This document shows positions 1 to 6,252 of a stretch of 19,174 nt of DNA, piece by piece. How positions within the stretch are numbered: the stretch's first letter is position 1; every line of letters starts with the position of its first letter. A program made the translations under genes and the position numbers. The DNA lies in NCBI GenBank assembly GCA_965653225.1, contig CBFGZI010000073.1, positions 1-19,174 on the forward strand, read 5' to 3'. The notes below the pieces were generated by a model. That model was given only the letters and a program-made list of their open reading frames with translations. It made no database searches and was not told the DNA's origin. The stretch comes from JALZDI01 sp965653225 (GTDB taxonomy: Bacteria; Actinomycetota; Actinomycetes; Propionibacteriales; Nocardioidaceae).

Positions 1-108
1 GTCGGGTTCGCTCCCAACGGGTTCGGCCCGCAGCAGGCGAGCCTGCTGATCCGCAGCAACGCCCTCGGCGGGGTCCGCTCCGTCACCCTGAAGGGCACCG
101 CGAGGTAG
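1..108 (+). CDS. C-terminal end of a secreted or surface protein with a HYDIN/choice-of-anchor D-like beta-domain (partial)
   Basis: Frame 1 is open from the window edge to a TAG at 106-108 and gives 35 residues ending in SVTLKGTAR. The pattern is a segment like APNGFGPQQASLLIRSN followed by a final beta-strand, V-L-x-G-T-x. This is typical of the end of ASH/HYDIN-type immunoglobulin-like beta-sandwich domains (often labelled choice-of-anchor D) in actinobacterial exported proteins. The next gene downstream ends in a related domain (VRIREKGGKVLKVRLRGS), so the two may be tandem relatives. A strong hairpin follows immediately. Most of the protein lies outside the window, so its function cannot be given. 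Confidence 0.7.
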   Translation, partial: VGFAPNGFGPQQASLLIRSNALGGVRSVTLKGTAR

Positions 109-136
109 CCACCCTCTCGGCGCCTGCTCAACGACA

Positions 137-186
137 GCCCGCCCCACCGGTCCGGCTCCGGACGACCGGTGGGGCGGGCCTGTTTT
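137..186 (+). terminator. Rho-independent terminator after the partial first gene
   Basis: A perfect 16-bp inverted repeat (arms 137-152 and 164-179) has an 11-nt loop and is followed by a short T-run (TGTTTT at 181-186). It lies 28 nt after the TAG of the upstream gene. This is the clearest intrinsic terminator in the window. Confidence 0.88.
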
Positions 187-240
187 CGCGCCTAGGTCTG
201 CACGGGTTCATTACGGGCTGCTCATGAACAGGTCCGTTTA

Positions 241-258
241 CGTGACGTTGACGTCACG
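241..258. promoter_or_regulatory. Inverted repeat upstream of the secreted-protein gene (possible operator)
   Basis: The sequence CGTGACGT-TG-ACGTCACG has 8-bp perfect arms and a 2-nt centre. It lies between the terminator and the next gene, about 80 nt before the chosen start at 339. It contains a TTGACG that could serve as a -35 element, but I see no good -10 at 17-19 nt. It is compatible with a regulator-binding dyad; the function is inferred only from position and symmetry. Confidence 0.35.
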
Positions 259-338
259 CGCGGATCGTGGCGAATGACGGCCTCTCCTACGCGCTGTCAT
301 CGAGGCATCGCGGGATCGGCCGCGGAAAGGGGGACGCC

Positions 339-1391
339 GTGGCGTTCACAATCTCACCGAGGCCAGCGCCTCCACCTGCATCCGGGCGCCGGCCGCGGCG
401 CAACCCGGCGCGGTCCCTGGTGTGCCTGGTGACGGCACTGGCCTCGCTGGTCGTACCGGCGCTCATCGGCGTGGGGCCGGCACAGGCCATACCCGCGAAC
501 GGAGTCGGGCCCAGGAACCCGATGACCCGCGGGTTCCCGGCGTACTACATCGACGACGGCGGCAGCGCCATGCAGCTGTGCCTCAACGGACGGCCTATAT
601 GCGGTCCGACCAAGCTGAGCGACCTCACTCCGCCAGATGGAGAGGCGTTCTACTGGTCGGCCACGGCGGAGCTGCGCTCGCCCGGGATCGACGTGACGGT
701 CGACTTCGCGCTCGAGGCCGCGTTCGCGGGGCAGCGGCCGCTGGTGTTCGACCGGCTGCGCATCCGCGGCCACGTGAGCCAGGCCGGCACGTACACGATC
801 ACCCACCCGTACGGCACGACGACCGTTCGGGCGGCCGACCCGTCCGAGCAGCGCAACGTCAACTTCACCCGTGACATCGGGTGTGCGCCGGGGCCCCGGG
901 GTCTGTGCTCGTTCAAGTCGGCCACCCAGGGCCGCATCACGTCGTTCCTGAAGCAGGTCGGGGCGCCGCGCGGCTACTTCGGCAACCCGAACCGCTTCCG
1001 GCCGGTGACCAGCGGTGCCTCCGTAAGGATCAGCGGCCCGGCGGGCTCGGACAGCACCGACCGGTTCGCGGTGATGGGCAAGAAGGCCAAGGCCGACGCG
1101 GTGGCGATGCAGAGGGTGGTGAAGTTCAGCCACTCACGCACCCAGCGCGTGAAGGTGCTCAACGTGGGCCTGCAGCGGATCCGGGTGCGCAAGGTGAGGC
1201 TGATCGGCGCCGGGGCGACGTTCAGCCGGGTGCAGAGCCCGCGTGCGTGCAGCCGCGGCGACGTGCTGCGCGTGGGCAAGTCCTGCACGGTCGGCATCCG
1301 CTACTCGTCGAACGGCAGCTTCTCGAAGGCGCAGGTGCGCATCCGCGAGAAGGGAGGCAAGGTGCTCAAGGTGCGTCTGCGCGGAAGCTGA
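339..1391 (+). CDS. Secreted hypothetical protein with C-terminal choice-of-anchor D-like domain
   Basis: A 350-residue exported protein of unknown function. The N-terminus is Pro/Arg-rich (residues 1-25), then a hydrophobic stretch (about 27-46) ends at an AQA cleavage-type site near residue 50, which looks like a Sec signal peptide with a long n-region. The central part (about 55-230) has aromatic and Cys-containing patches (YYIDDGG, LCLNG, FYWSA, THPYG) seen in actinobacterial secreted proteins that I cannot assign to a named enzyme. Residues from about 260 form a beta-rich domain with a Cys pair (SPRACS and GKSCTV) like HYDIN/choice-of-anchor D domains. I chose GTG 339 over an in-frame GTG at 267 because GGAAAGGGGG lies just upstream of 339 and the signal peptide is then better placed. 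It is probably a tandem relative of the partial gene at 1-108. Confidence 0.75.
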   Translation: MAFTISPRPAPPPASGRRPRRNPARSLVCLVTALASLVVPALIGVGPAQAIPANGVGPRNPMTRGFPAYYIDDGGSAMQLCLNGRPICGPTKLSDLTPPDGEAFYWSATAELRSPGIDVTVDFALEAAFAGQRPLVFDRLRIRGHVSQAGTYTITHPYGTTTVRAADPSEQRNVNFTRDIGCAPGPRGLCSFKSATQGRITSFLKQVGAPRGYFGNPNRFRPVTSGASVRISGPAGSDSTDRFAVMGKKAKADAVAMQRVVKFSHSRTQRVKVLNVGLQRIRVRKVRLIGAGATFSRVQSPRACSRGDVLRVGKSCTVGIRYSSNGSFSKAQVRIREKGGKVLKVRLRGS

Positions 1392-1506
1392 CGCTGGTCT
1401 GACGGTCGGACCAGAGTCGGCCCACGGCCGGCCACGGCTGGCGCGGCGGTCCCCCACGCGGAACCTATTGGCCGGGGGGCCCGCCGCGCAGGTACGGACG
1501 ACGGCG

Positions 1507-1908
1507 TCAGGGCGACGGGAGAACGCCCCACGAGCGCAGCTGGTCGACCAGACCCGGGCTGCACTCCAGGGTGTCCAGCTCGTCGCGACCCACCCAGCGG
1601 GCATCGGCCGCGTCGGTGCCCGCTGTCAGCCGCCCGGACACCACCTCGGCCGCGTAGTCGTAGATGTCGTACACGGCCCCGTCGAGGCCGGGCCGCTCGA
1701 CCCGCCCCACCAGGACGCCGGGCCGTACCTCCAGCCCGGTCTCCTCACGCACCTCGCGCACGACGGCTTCGGAGTCGGACTCGCCGGGCTCGACCCTGCC
1801 GCCGGGCACCGACCAGGCGCCCGCGGCCGGTGCGTGGCCGCGTTGGACCAGCAGCAGCCGGCCTCGGCCGTCGCGCACGATCGCGCCCACGCATCGCACC
1901 AGCGTCAC
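1507..1908 (-). CDS. Nudix (MutT-like) hydrolase
   Basis: A 133-residue single-domain Nudix protein, expected to hydrolyse a nucleoside diphosphate linked to another group (for example an oxidised nucleotide, NADH or ADP-ribose). The substrate cannot be read from sequence. The Nudix box is perfect: G37-x5-E43-x7-R51-E52-V-R-E55-E56-T-G58-L59. It follows an N-terminal strand pair (RCVGAIVRDGRGRLLLVQRG). Length is usual for MutT-type enzymes. The start is GTG at 1908. A TAGGGT -10 element ends exactly 6 nt before it, so the mRNA is probably leaderless. It is convergent with the secreted-protein gene and divergent from the DUF6758 gene, with about 70 nt to that gene's chosen start. Confidence 0.9.
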   Translation of the reverse strand: MTLVRCVGAIVRDGRGRLLLVQRGHAPAAGAWSVPGGRVEPGESDSEAVVREVREETGLEVRPGVLVGRVERPGLDGAVYDIYDYAAEVVSGRLTAGTDAADARWVGRDELDTLECSPGLVDQLRSWGVLPSP

Positions 1909-1914
1909 GGCGTC

Positions 1915-1920
1915 ACCCTA
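1915..1920 (-). promoter_or_regulatory. -10 element (TAGGGT) giving a leaderless mRNA for the Nudix gene
   Basis: On the minus strand TAGGGT is followed by 6 nt (GACGCC) and then the GTG start at 1908, placing +1 at or next to the start codon. No convincing -35 hexamer is visible 17-19 nt upstream. The same geometry recurs at several other genes in the window. Confidence 0.55.
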
Positions 1921-1978
1921 GAGGGCCGCACATAGCCAGGGCTTGACCTTCTGGGGGCCTCGCGGGAGCGTCATACCC

Positions 1979-2521
1979 ATGGGCCCGCGGCTGCACGTGC
2001 ACCCCCTCGACTCACGCGCGCTCGCGGAGCACGCAGTCATCCTGGACGTGCCGGTCTGGGCGCCCTGGCCGCTGCCGGCCGGCTGGGTGGTCACCGGCCA
2101 CGGCCACGTGGGCGCGGTGACCCAGGCACGCGCCACCGTCTTCGTGTGCAGCGGTCCCAACCCCGTGGGCGGTACCGCGGACATGCTGATCGTCGCCGAG
2201 GAGCCGGGGACCGGGCTCGGAAGCATGTTCGCCGGCCTCGAGTCGACCGACCCCGAGCCCGGCTTCAACCACGGGTCGCCGCACCTGAAGGCCACCGTCG
2301 GGGGACACCCGACCTCGCTGTGGTGCGTCAGCAGTGCGGCCACCGACCGGGCGGTGTACGCGGGGGAGGCCGCGGGCCGCTGGCTGTGGCTGGTCATGCA
2401 CCCGGAGACGTCCGGCGTGCTCACCGTCGAGGAGCGGGTGCTGGCCGACGTCCGCGACCTCGGACGCGAGGTGGAGCTGTTCGCGTACGGCGAGCGCTCG
2501 CCCTGGCTCGACGTCGCCTGA
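1979..2521 (+). CDS. DUF6758 family protein
   Basis: A 180-residue actinobacterial protein of unknown function. I recognise the family from its core: VPVWAPWPLPAGW near the start, then CSGPNPVGG, LIVAEEPGTGLG, FAGLESTDPEP, the DRAVYAGEAAGRWLWLV segment, and an EVELFAYGERSP end. Family members, as I remember them, often carry an N-terminal CxxC zinc ribbon before an HxVHPL-like segment. Here the sequence begins at that segment (LHVHPL) and the frame upstream is closed by a TAG at 1919-1921, so the ribbon is missing. I chose ATG 1979 (GGGAG at 1964-1968) over a TTG at 1943. The following PHP and marC-type genes appear to form a transcription unit with it. Confidence 0.75.
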   Translation: MGPRLHVHPLDSRALAEHAVILDVPVWAPWPLPAGWVVTGHGHVGAVTQARATVFVCSGPNPVGGTADMLIVAEEPGTGLGSMFAGLESTDPEPGFNHGSPHLKATVGGHPTSLWCVSSAATDRAVYAGEAAGRWLWLVMHPETSGVLTVEERVLADVRDLGREVELFAYGERSPWLDVA

Positions 2522-2528
2522 CCCTCGG

Positions 2529-2534
2529 TAGGCT
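2529..2534 (+). promoter_or_regulatory. Possible -10 element (TAGGCT) for the PHP-marC pair
   Basis: TAGGCT lies just after the DUF6758 stop and about 36 nt before the TTG start of the PHP gene, leaving room for a short 5' UTR that contains GGAGG. No clear -35 is present, so readthrough from the DUF6758 gene is equally possible. Confidence 0.3.
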
Positions 2535-2570
2535 GCCCCGCGTCCCCGACGACGCGCTGGAGGCCCGCGG

Positions 2571-3449
2571 TTGCGCATCGACCTGCACACCCACTCGGAC
2601 CGCTCCGACGGCACCGACCGGCCCGGCGAGCTGGTCGCGCGCGCGGTGGAAGCGGGGCTGGACGTACTCGCGCTCACCGACCACGACACCTCCGTCGGCT
2701 GGGACGAGGCGCGCGCGGCGGCGACGGAGCGGGGGATCGGCCTGGTGCCCGGCATGGAGATCTCCTGCGCCCACGCCGGCGTGGGCGTGCACCTGCTGGC
2801 GTACCTGCTCGACCCCTCGTACCCTCCGCTGGCCGAGGAGCTCCAACGCGTGCTCGACGGGCGCAGCGCCCGGCTCCCCGCCACGCTCGACCGGCTGCGC
2901 GGTGTCGGCATCGACATCACGCGCGACGACGTGCTGGCGGTGTCCGGGTCCGCGGCGGCCACCGGTCGTCCTCACGTCGCGGACGCACTGGTGGCCAAGG
3001 GCGTGGTGCGTGACCGCACGGAGGCCTTCGACCGCTACCTTGCGCAGGGCCGGCCGGCCTACGTGCGGCGCTACGCCGCCGACCTGGTCGAGATGATCCG
3101 GCTCGTCGCGCAGGCCGGGGGCGCCAGCGTGCTCGCCCACCCGTGGGGCCGACACAGCAGGCGCGCGCTCGACGTCGCCACGCTGACCACGCTGAAGGAG
3201 ACCGGGCTGGCCGGCCTCGAGATCGACCACCAGGACCACGACCAGGCCACGCGCGCCGAGCTGCGGGCCGTGGCCGAGCGGCTCGGGCTGCTGCGTACCG
3301 GGTCCAGCGACTTCCACGGCGCGGGCAAGCTGGACTGCCCGCTGGGGGCCAACACGACCGAACCCGACCAGTACGAGCGGTTGCTGACGGTCGCAGCGGC
3401 GTCGGCCTCGGAGTCCGGGCGGCCGACTCCGGCGCCGGTGCTTCCATGA
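2571..3449 (+). CDS. PHP-domain phosphoesterase (TrpH/RNase AM-like)
   Basis: A 292-residue PHP-family metal-dependent phosphoesterase. The characteristic motifs appear in order: H6-x-H8 (DLHTHSDRSDG), T-D37-H38-D39, GMEIS (E63), VHLLAY (H74), GRPHVA, LAHPWG and SSDFHGAGK near the C-terminus. These are the ligands of a trinuclear metal site. Known relatives (E. coli YciV/TrpH) act as 5'-3' exoribonuclease (RNase AM) or 3',5'-nucleotide bisphosphate phosphatase. That activity is inferred by family; the exact substrate here is open. The start is TTG at 2571, supported by GGAGG at 2559-2563 with 7-nt spacing. The stop overlaps the next gene's start by 4 nt (ATGA), indicating translational coupling with the MarC-type gene. 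Confidence 0.9.
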   Translation: MRIDLHTHSDRSDGTDRPGELVARAVEAGLDVLALTDHDTSVGWDEARAAATERGIGLVPGMEISCAHAGVGVHLLAYLLDPSYPPLAEELQRVLDGRSARLPATLDRLRGVGIDITRDDVLAVSGSAAATGRPHVADALVAKGVVRDRTEAFDRYLAQGRPAYVRRYAADLVEMIRLVAQAGGASVLAHPWGRHSRRALDVATLTTLKETGLAGLEIDHQDHDQATRAELRAVAERLGLLRTGSSDFHGAGKLDCPLGANTTEPDQYERLLTVAAASASESGRPTPAPVLP

Positions 3450-4063
3450 GCGCAGTCATCGACCTCACCCTGCTGGCGGAGGTCTTCATCACGCTGGCCG
3501 TGATCATGGACCCTGTCGGCACGATCCCGCTGTTCCTGTCGCTGACCAGCGGCCGGTCGCTGGCGATGCGCAAGCGGGCCGCCTGGCAGGCGGTGACGGT
3601 GTCCTTCGGCGTGATCGTGGTCTTCGCCCTGTTCGGCCGGCAGCTGCTGGCCTACCTGAACATCTCGCTGCCGGCGCTGCAGACCGCGGGCGGGCTGCTG
3701 TTGCTGCTGGTGGCGCTGGAGCTGCTGACCGGCAAGTCCGACGAGCCGACCCAGGCCCGCGACGTCAACGTCGCGCTCGTGCCGCTCGGCACCCCACTCC
3801 TGGCCGGTCCCGGGGCGATCGTGGCGACGATGGTCTTCGTCGGGCGCGTCCAGGGGGTGGCGGACGTGGTCGCGGTGATGCTCGGCGTGGTCGGAATCCA
3901 CGTGGTGCTGTGGCTGACGATGCGCTTCTCGGTCGGGATCCTGCGGCTGATCAGGGAGTCCGGCGTCATCCTGGTCACGCGGATCTCCGGTCTGCTGCTG
4001 TCGGCGATCGCCGTGCAGCTCGTCGCCGACGCCGTGCGGGCGTTCATCGCGGGCGAAGGCTGA
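3446..4063 (+). CDS. MarC family integral membrane protein
   Basis: A 205-residue polytopic membrane protein with about six hydrophobic segments. It shows MarC/UPF0056 signatures: MDPVGTIPLFLSLT near the N-terminus, VPLGTPLLAGPGAI in the middle, and RISGLLLSAIAVQLVADAV at the C-terminus. The function of the family is not settled; the E. coli name came from proximity to the mar locus, and a role in antibiotic resistance has not held up. The ATG at 3446 overlaps the TGA of the PHP gene (ATGA), so the two are co-transcribed and likely co-translated. A longer reading that begins at 3143 would overlap the PHP coding region and has no support. A hairpin at 4113-4145 ends the unit. Confidence 0.9.
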   Translation: MSAVIDLTLLAEVFITLAVIMDPVGTIPLFLSLTSGRSLAMRKRAAWQAVTVSFGVIVVFALFGRQLLAYLNISLPALQTAGGLLLLLVALELLTGKSDEPTQARDVNVALVPLGTPLLAGPGAIVATMVFVGRVQGVADVVAVMLGVVGIHVVLWLTMRFSVGILRLIRESGVILVTRISGLLLSAIAVQLVADAVRAFIAGEG

Positions 4064-4112
4064 GGCCGGTCTGGCGGCAGGGCCCGCGGCCGGGCTGTTG
4101 CCGGACACGACG

Positions 4113-4145
4113 GAGGGCAGTGCGGCCGATCTCCGCACTGCCCTC
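4113..4145. terminator. Bidirectional hairpin terminator between convergent marC-type and DoxX-type genes
   Basis: Perfect 13-bp arms (4113-4125 and 4133-4145) enclose a 7-nt loop, midway between two convergent stop codons (4063 and 4180). There is no T-run on either side, as is common in high-GC actinobacteria. Confidence 0.6.
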
Positions 4146-4179
4146 GATGCCGTCCGTACGAGTCCGGCCTACGCCGGCG

Positions 4180-4605
4180 TCACGACTTGTGGTGTCCCGG
4201 GGCGTACACCACGGAGAGGCGGGCCAGTGCCACCGCGCCGACCAGCAGGCCGAAGTCGCGCAGCGCCACGTCGTAGTAGCCCGACAGGGTGAGCAGGTTG
4301 AGGATGATGCCGCCCAGCCAGGCCGCGACCAGCCAGGCGCCGAAGCGGGGGGCGAGCGCGACCACGATGCCGGCCACGATCTCCACGACGCCGACGGCGT
4401 ACATGATCTGCTGCGGGGTTCCGGGGGCGATGTTGGCGATCCACGGGGCGAGGTAGTGCGGCCAGTCGGTGAGCACGTTGGCGAACTTGTCGAGGCCGAA
4501 CACGATCGGCGCGACGGTGAAGACGGTGCGCAGGACGAAGAAGGCCTGGTAGGCGGGGTCGGTGCGGGTGGTGGTCCCGGAGGCCGGGCGGGAGACGGTT
4601 GCCAT
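4180..4605 (-). CDS. DoxX-like small membrane protein
   Basis: A 141-residue membrane protein with about four hydrophobic segments: AFFVLRTVFTVAPIVFGLDKF, the region around IMYAVGVVEIVAGIVVAL, AWLVAAWLGGIILNLL, and DFGLLVGAVALARL. The overall pattern, LDKF followed by APWI and a YYDVALRDFG segment, is that of DoxX-like proteins in actinobacteria. The function of this branch is unknown; DoxX relatives are tied to quinone or oxidative-stress processes in other bacteria. I chose ATG 4605 because AAAGGAA lies 7-9 nt upstream. It is divergent from an ArsR-like regulator with 87 nt between starts, has its own consensus promoter, and is the obvious candidate target of that regulator. Confidence 0.8.
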   Translation of the reverse strand: MATVSRPASGTTTRTDPAYQAFFVLRTVFTVAPIVFGLDKFANVLTDWPHYLAPWIANIAPGTPQQIMYAVGVVEIVAGIVVALAPRFGAWLVAAWLGGIILNLLTLSGYYDVALRDFGLLVGAVALARLSVVYAPGHHKS

Positions 4606-4626
4606 GGGCGGGTTCCTTTCTAAGAA

Positions 4627-4638
4627 CAACTCATGTTG
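4627..4638. promoter_or_regulatory. Candidate operator dyad in the divergent DoxX/regulator region
   Basis: The dyad CAAC-TCAT-GTTG (4627-4638) abuts the -10 of the DoxX promoter and covers the predicted transcription start. It lies between two related 7-mers, TAAGAAC (4621-4627) and TTAGAAC (4642-4648), spaced 21 nt apart (two helical turns). The region is AT-rich against the GC-rich background. Binding by the adjacent regulator is inferred. Confidence 0.35.
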
Positions 4639-4667
4639 AAGTTAGAACGCCACGAGGTTTCTGTCAA
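4639..4667 (-). promoter_or_regulatory. Consensus promoter of the DoxX-like gene
   Basis: Read on the minus strand, a perfect TTGACA (-35, 4662-4667) is followed by a 17-nt spacer and TAACTT (-10, 4639-4644). Transcription would start near 4632, leaving a 5' UTR of about 27 nt with an AAAGGAA ribosome site. This is the best sigma-70-type promoter in the window. Confidence 0.75.
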
Positions 4668-4680
4668 CGGATTTTGCTTT

Positions 4681-4686
4681 TAGAAT
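4681..4686 (+). promoter_or_regulatory. -10 element (TAGAAT) giving a leaderless mRNA for the ArsR-like regulator
   Basis: TAGAAT is separated by 6 nt (GGGTTC) from the ATG at 4693, so +1 should fall on the A of the start codon. No Shine-Dalgarno sequence is present, in agreement with leaderless translation. The -35 region is weak (TTTCTG at 17-nt spacing). Confidence 0.6.
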
Positions 4687-4692
4687 GGGTTC

Positions 4693-5424
4693 ATGACCGA
4701 GCCCGAGGACACGCAGGTCGCGGCGGTGGCCGCGCTGGACGAGCCGACCCGCCGCCGGCTGTACGACCACGTCGTCCGTCAGGGCGAGCCGGTCAGTCGC
4801 GACGACGCCGCCGCGGCGCTCGACGTGCCGCGCTCCACGGCGGCGTTCCACCTCGACCGGCTGGCCGGCGAGCGGCTGCTGGAGGTCGTGTACGAGCGCC
4901 GCAGCGGCCGCTCCGGGCCCGGTGCGGGCCGGCCCTCGAAGCTCTACCGACGCTCCGACCGCGAGGTCGCGGTGAGCCTTCCCGGACGGCGGTACGACCT
5001 GGTCGGCGAGCTGCTCGCGGATGCCCTCGAGGAGGCGGAGGCCTCCGGCGGCTCACCCCGCGAGGCGCTGGAGCGCCGGGCGCGTGAGGAGGGCCGGTGC
5101 CTGGGCGCCGAGGCCCGCGCTTCCGCCGCTGCCGACGCCGGTGTCCCGCAGGTCGTGGTCGACGTGCTCGAGGCGCAGGGCTTCGAGCCCCGGGCCGACG
5201 CCGACGAGCTGCTGCTCGGCAACTGCCCGTTCCACACGCTCGCCGCACAGCACACCGCACTGGTGTGCGGCATGAACCTGCAGCTGCTCGCCGGCCTCGT
5301 CGACGGTCTCGCCGACGAGGTCGGCACCGACCAGGAGAGCCCGGTGCGTGCCCGTCTCGACCCGGCACCGGGCCGGTGCTGCGTGGTGCTCGACGGCGAG
5401 TGGTCGCAGGTCGACCTGCCCTGA
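4693..5424 (+). CDS. ArsR-like winged-helix regulator with a Cys/His C-terminal sensor-like domain
   Basis: A 243-residue transcription regulator. Residues about 8-70 form a winged helix-turn-helix: LDEPTRRRLYDHV, then the recognition region around ALDVPRSTAAFHLDRLAGERLL. This is the ArsR/HTH_20 style. The C-terminal half carries NC178PFH181, H187 and C192 (C-x13-C), followed by C229-C230 near the end. This is reminiscent of the Cys-containing C-terminal domain of SufR-type iron-sulfur regulators, although the Cys spacing is not identical. A metal or Fe-S ligand is therefore plausible but not shown. It is divergent from the DoxX-like gene, shares an 87-nt promoter region with it, and is probably a local (auto)regulator. 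Confidence 0.82.
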   Translation: MTEPEDTQVAAVAALDEPTRRRLYDHVVRQGEPVSRDDAAAALDVPRSTAAFHLDRLAGERLLEVVYERRSGRSGPGAGRPSKLYRRSDREVAVSLPGRRYDLVGELLADALEEAEASGGSPREALERRAREEGRCLGAEARASAAADAGVPQVVVDVLEAQGFEPRADADELLLGNCPFHTLAAQHTALVCGMNLQLLAGLVDGLADEVGTDQESPVRARLDPAPGRCCVVLDGEWSQVDLP

Positions 5425-5478
5425 CCGTGGTGCCGGTGCGGCGGGACCAAACAGACCAAAAGCCGACCGGGCAGCAGA

Positions 5479-6234
5479 TCAGCGCCCGCGCCGGGCGATC
5501 TTGGCGACCACCGCACGCGGCGCCAGCCGCGACACCGTCGTGAGCACCCGGTAGCGGCGGCTGGGGATCGAGACGGCCTTGCCGCCGAGCAGGTCGCGGA
5601 TCGCCTCTTCGACGACCTGGTCGGGCTGCAGCCACATCCAGCGCGGGACCGTGCTCAGGTCGATGTCGGCGCGCTGGTGGAACTCGGTGCGCACGAAGCC
5701 CGGGCAGACCGCGGTGGCCTTGATGCCGTCGCCGCCGTAGGCGATGTTGATCCACTCGGTCAGGCTGGTCAGCCATGCCTTGTGGGCGCCGTAGGTTCCG
5801 CGCGGGGTGAACCCGGCGACGCTGGAGACGTTGACCAGCTCCCCGCCGCCACGTGCGCGCATCTGCCGGACGGCCGCGTGGCTCAGACGCATGGGCGCCC
5901 GCACGAGCACGTCGAGGCTGCGGTCCTCCTCCTCGACGGTGGTGTCGCCGAACCACTTCGCCACCGCGTACCCCGCATTGTTCACGACCGCCTCGACCGG
6001 GCGCTCGCTGTCCCCGACGCGCGCCTCGACGCGGGCGAGGTCGTCGGAGTCCGCCAGGTCTGCCGGCAGCACCTCGCAGCTCACGCCGTAGACCCGGGAC
6101 ACCTCGTCGGCGACCTGCTTGAGCCTGGACTCGTCGCGGCTGACCAGCACGAGGTCGAACCCGCGCTGGGCGTAGGCGTCGGCGAAGGCCCGGCCGATTC
6201 CGGACGTGGGTCCTGTGACGAGAGCGGTGGGCAT
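5479..6234 (-). CDS. SDR family NAD(P)-dependent oxidoreductase
   Basis: A 251-residue classical short-chain dehydrogenase/reductase. It has the cofactor motif TGPTSGIG (residues 7-14), the NNAG motif (85-88), catalytic S138 (NVSSVAGFTP), and Y148-x3-K152 (YGAHK). The SR pair after the second strand (VSRDES) suggests NADP(H) preference. A CPGFVRTEF segment follows, as usual in the family. The substrate cannot be predicted. The start is ATG 6234: there is no Shine-Dalgarno sequence, and a TATGCT -10 element ends 6 nt upstream, so the mRNA is likely leaderless. It is divergent from the ParA-type gene with only 18 nt between start codons. The same frame stays open far upstream, but that extension is antisense to parA. 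Confidence 0.9.
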   Translation of the reverse strand: MPTALVTGPTSGIGRAFADAYAQRGFDLVLVSRDESRLKQVADEVSRVYGVSCEVLPADLADSDDLARVEARVGDSERPVEAVVNNAGYAVAKWFGDTTVEEEDRSLDVLVRAPMRLSHAAVRQMRARGGGELVNVSSVAGFTPRGTYGAHKAWLTSLTEWINIAYGGDGIKATAVCPGFVRTEFHQRADIDLSTVPRWMWLQPDQVVEEAIRDLLGGKAVSIPSRRYRVLTTVSRLAPRAVVAKIARRGR

Positions 6235-6240
6235 GGTGGG

Positions 6241-6246
6241 AGCATA
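6241..6246 (-). promoter_or_regulatory. -10 element (TATGCT) giving a leaderless mRNA for the SDR gene
   Basis: On the minus strand TATGCT is followed by 6 nt and the ATG at 6234. It overlaps the candidate Shine-Dalgarno sequence (GGGAG, 6238-6242) of the divergent ParA gene and forms part of a GCATATGC palindrome at 6242-6249. The -35 would lie inside the parA coding sequence and is weak. Confidence 0.5.
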
Positions 6247-6252
6247 TGCGGC

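Noticed and set aside
267..338. Earlier GTG start for the secreted protein
   Set aside because: No ribosome site precedes it. The GTG at 339 has GGAAAGGGGG upstream and gives a normal signal peptide.
3143..3445. N-terminal extension of the MarC-type protein
   Set aside because: It overlaps the PHP coding region in another frame and is not membrane-like. The ATGA overlap at 3446 is the natural start.
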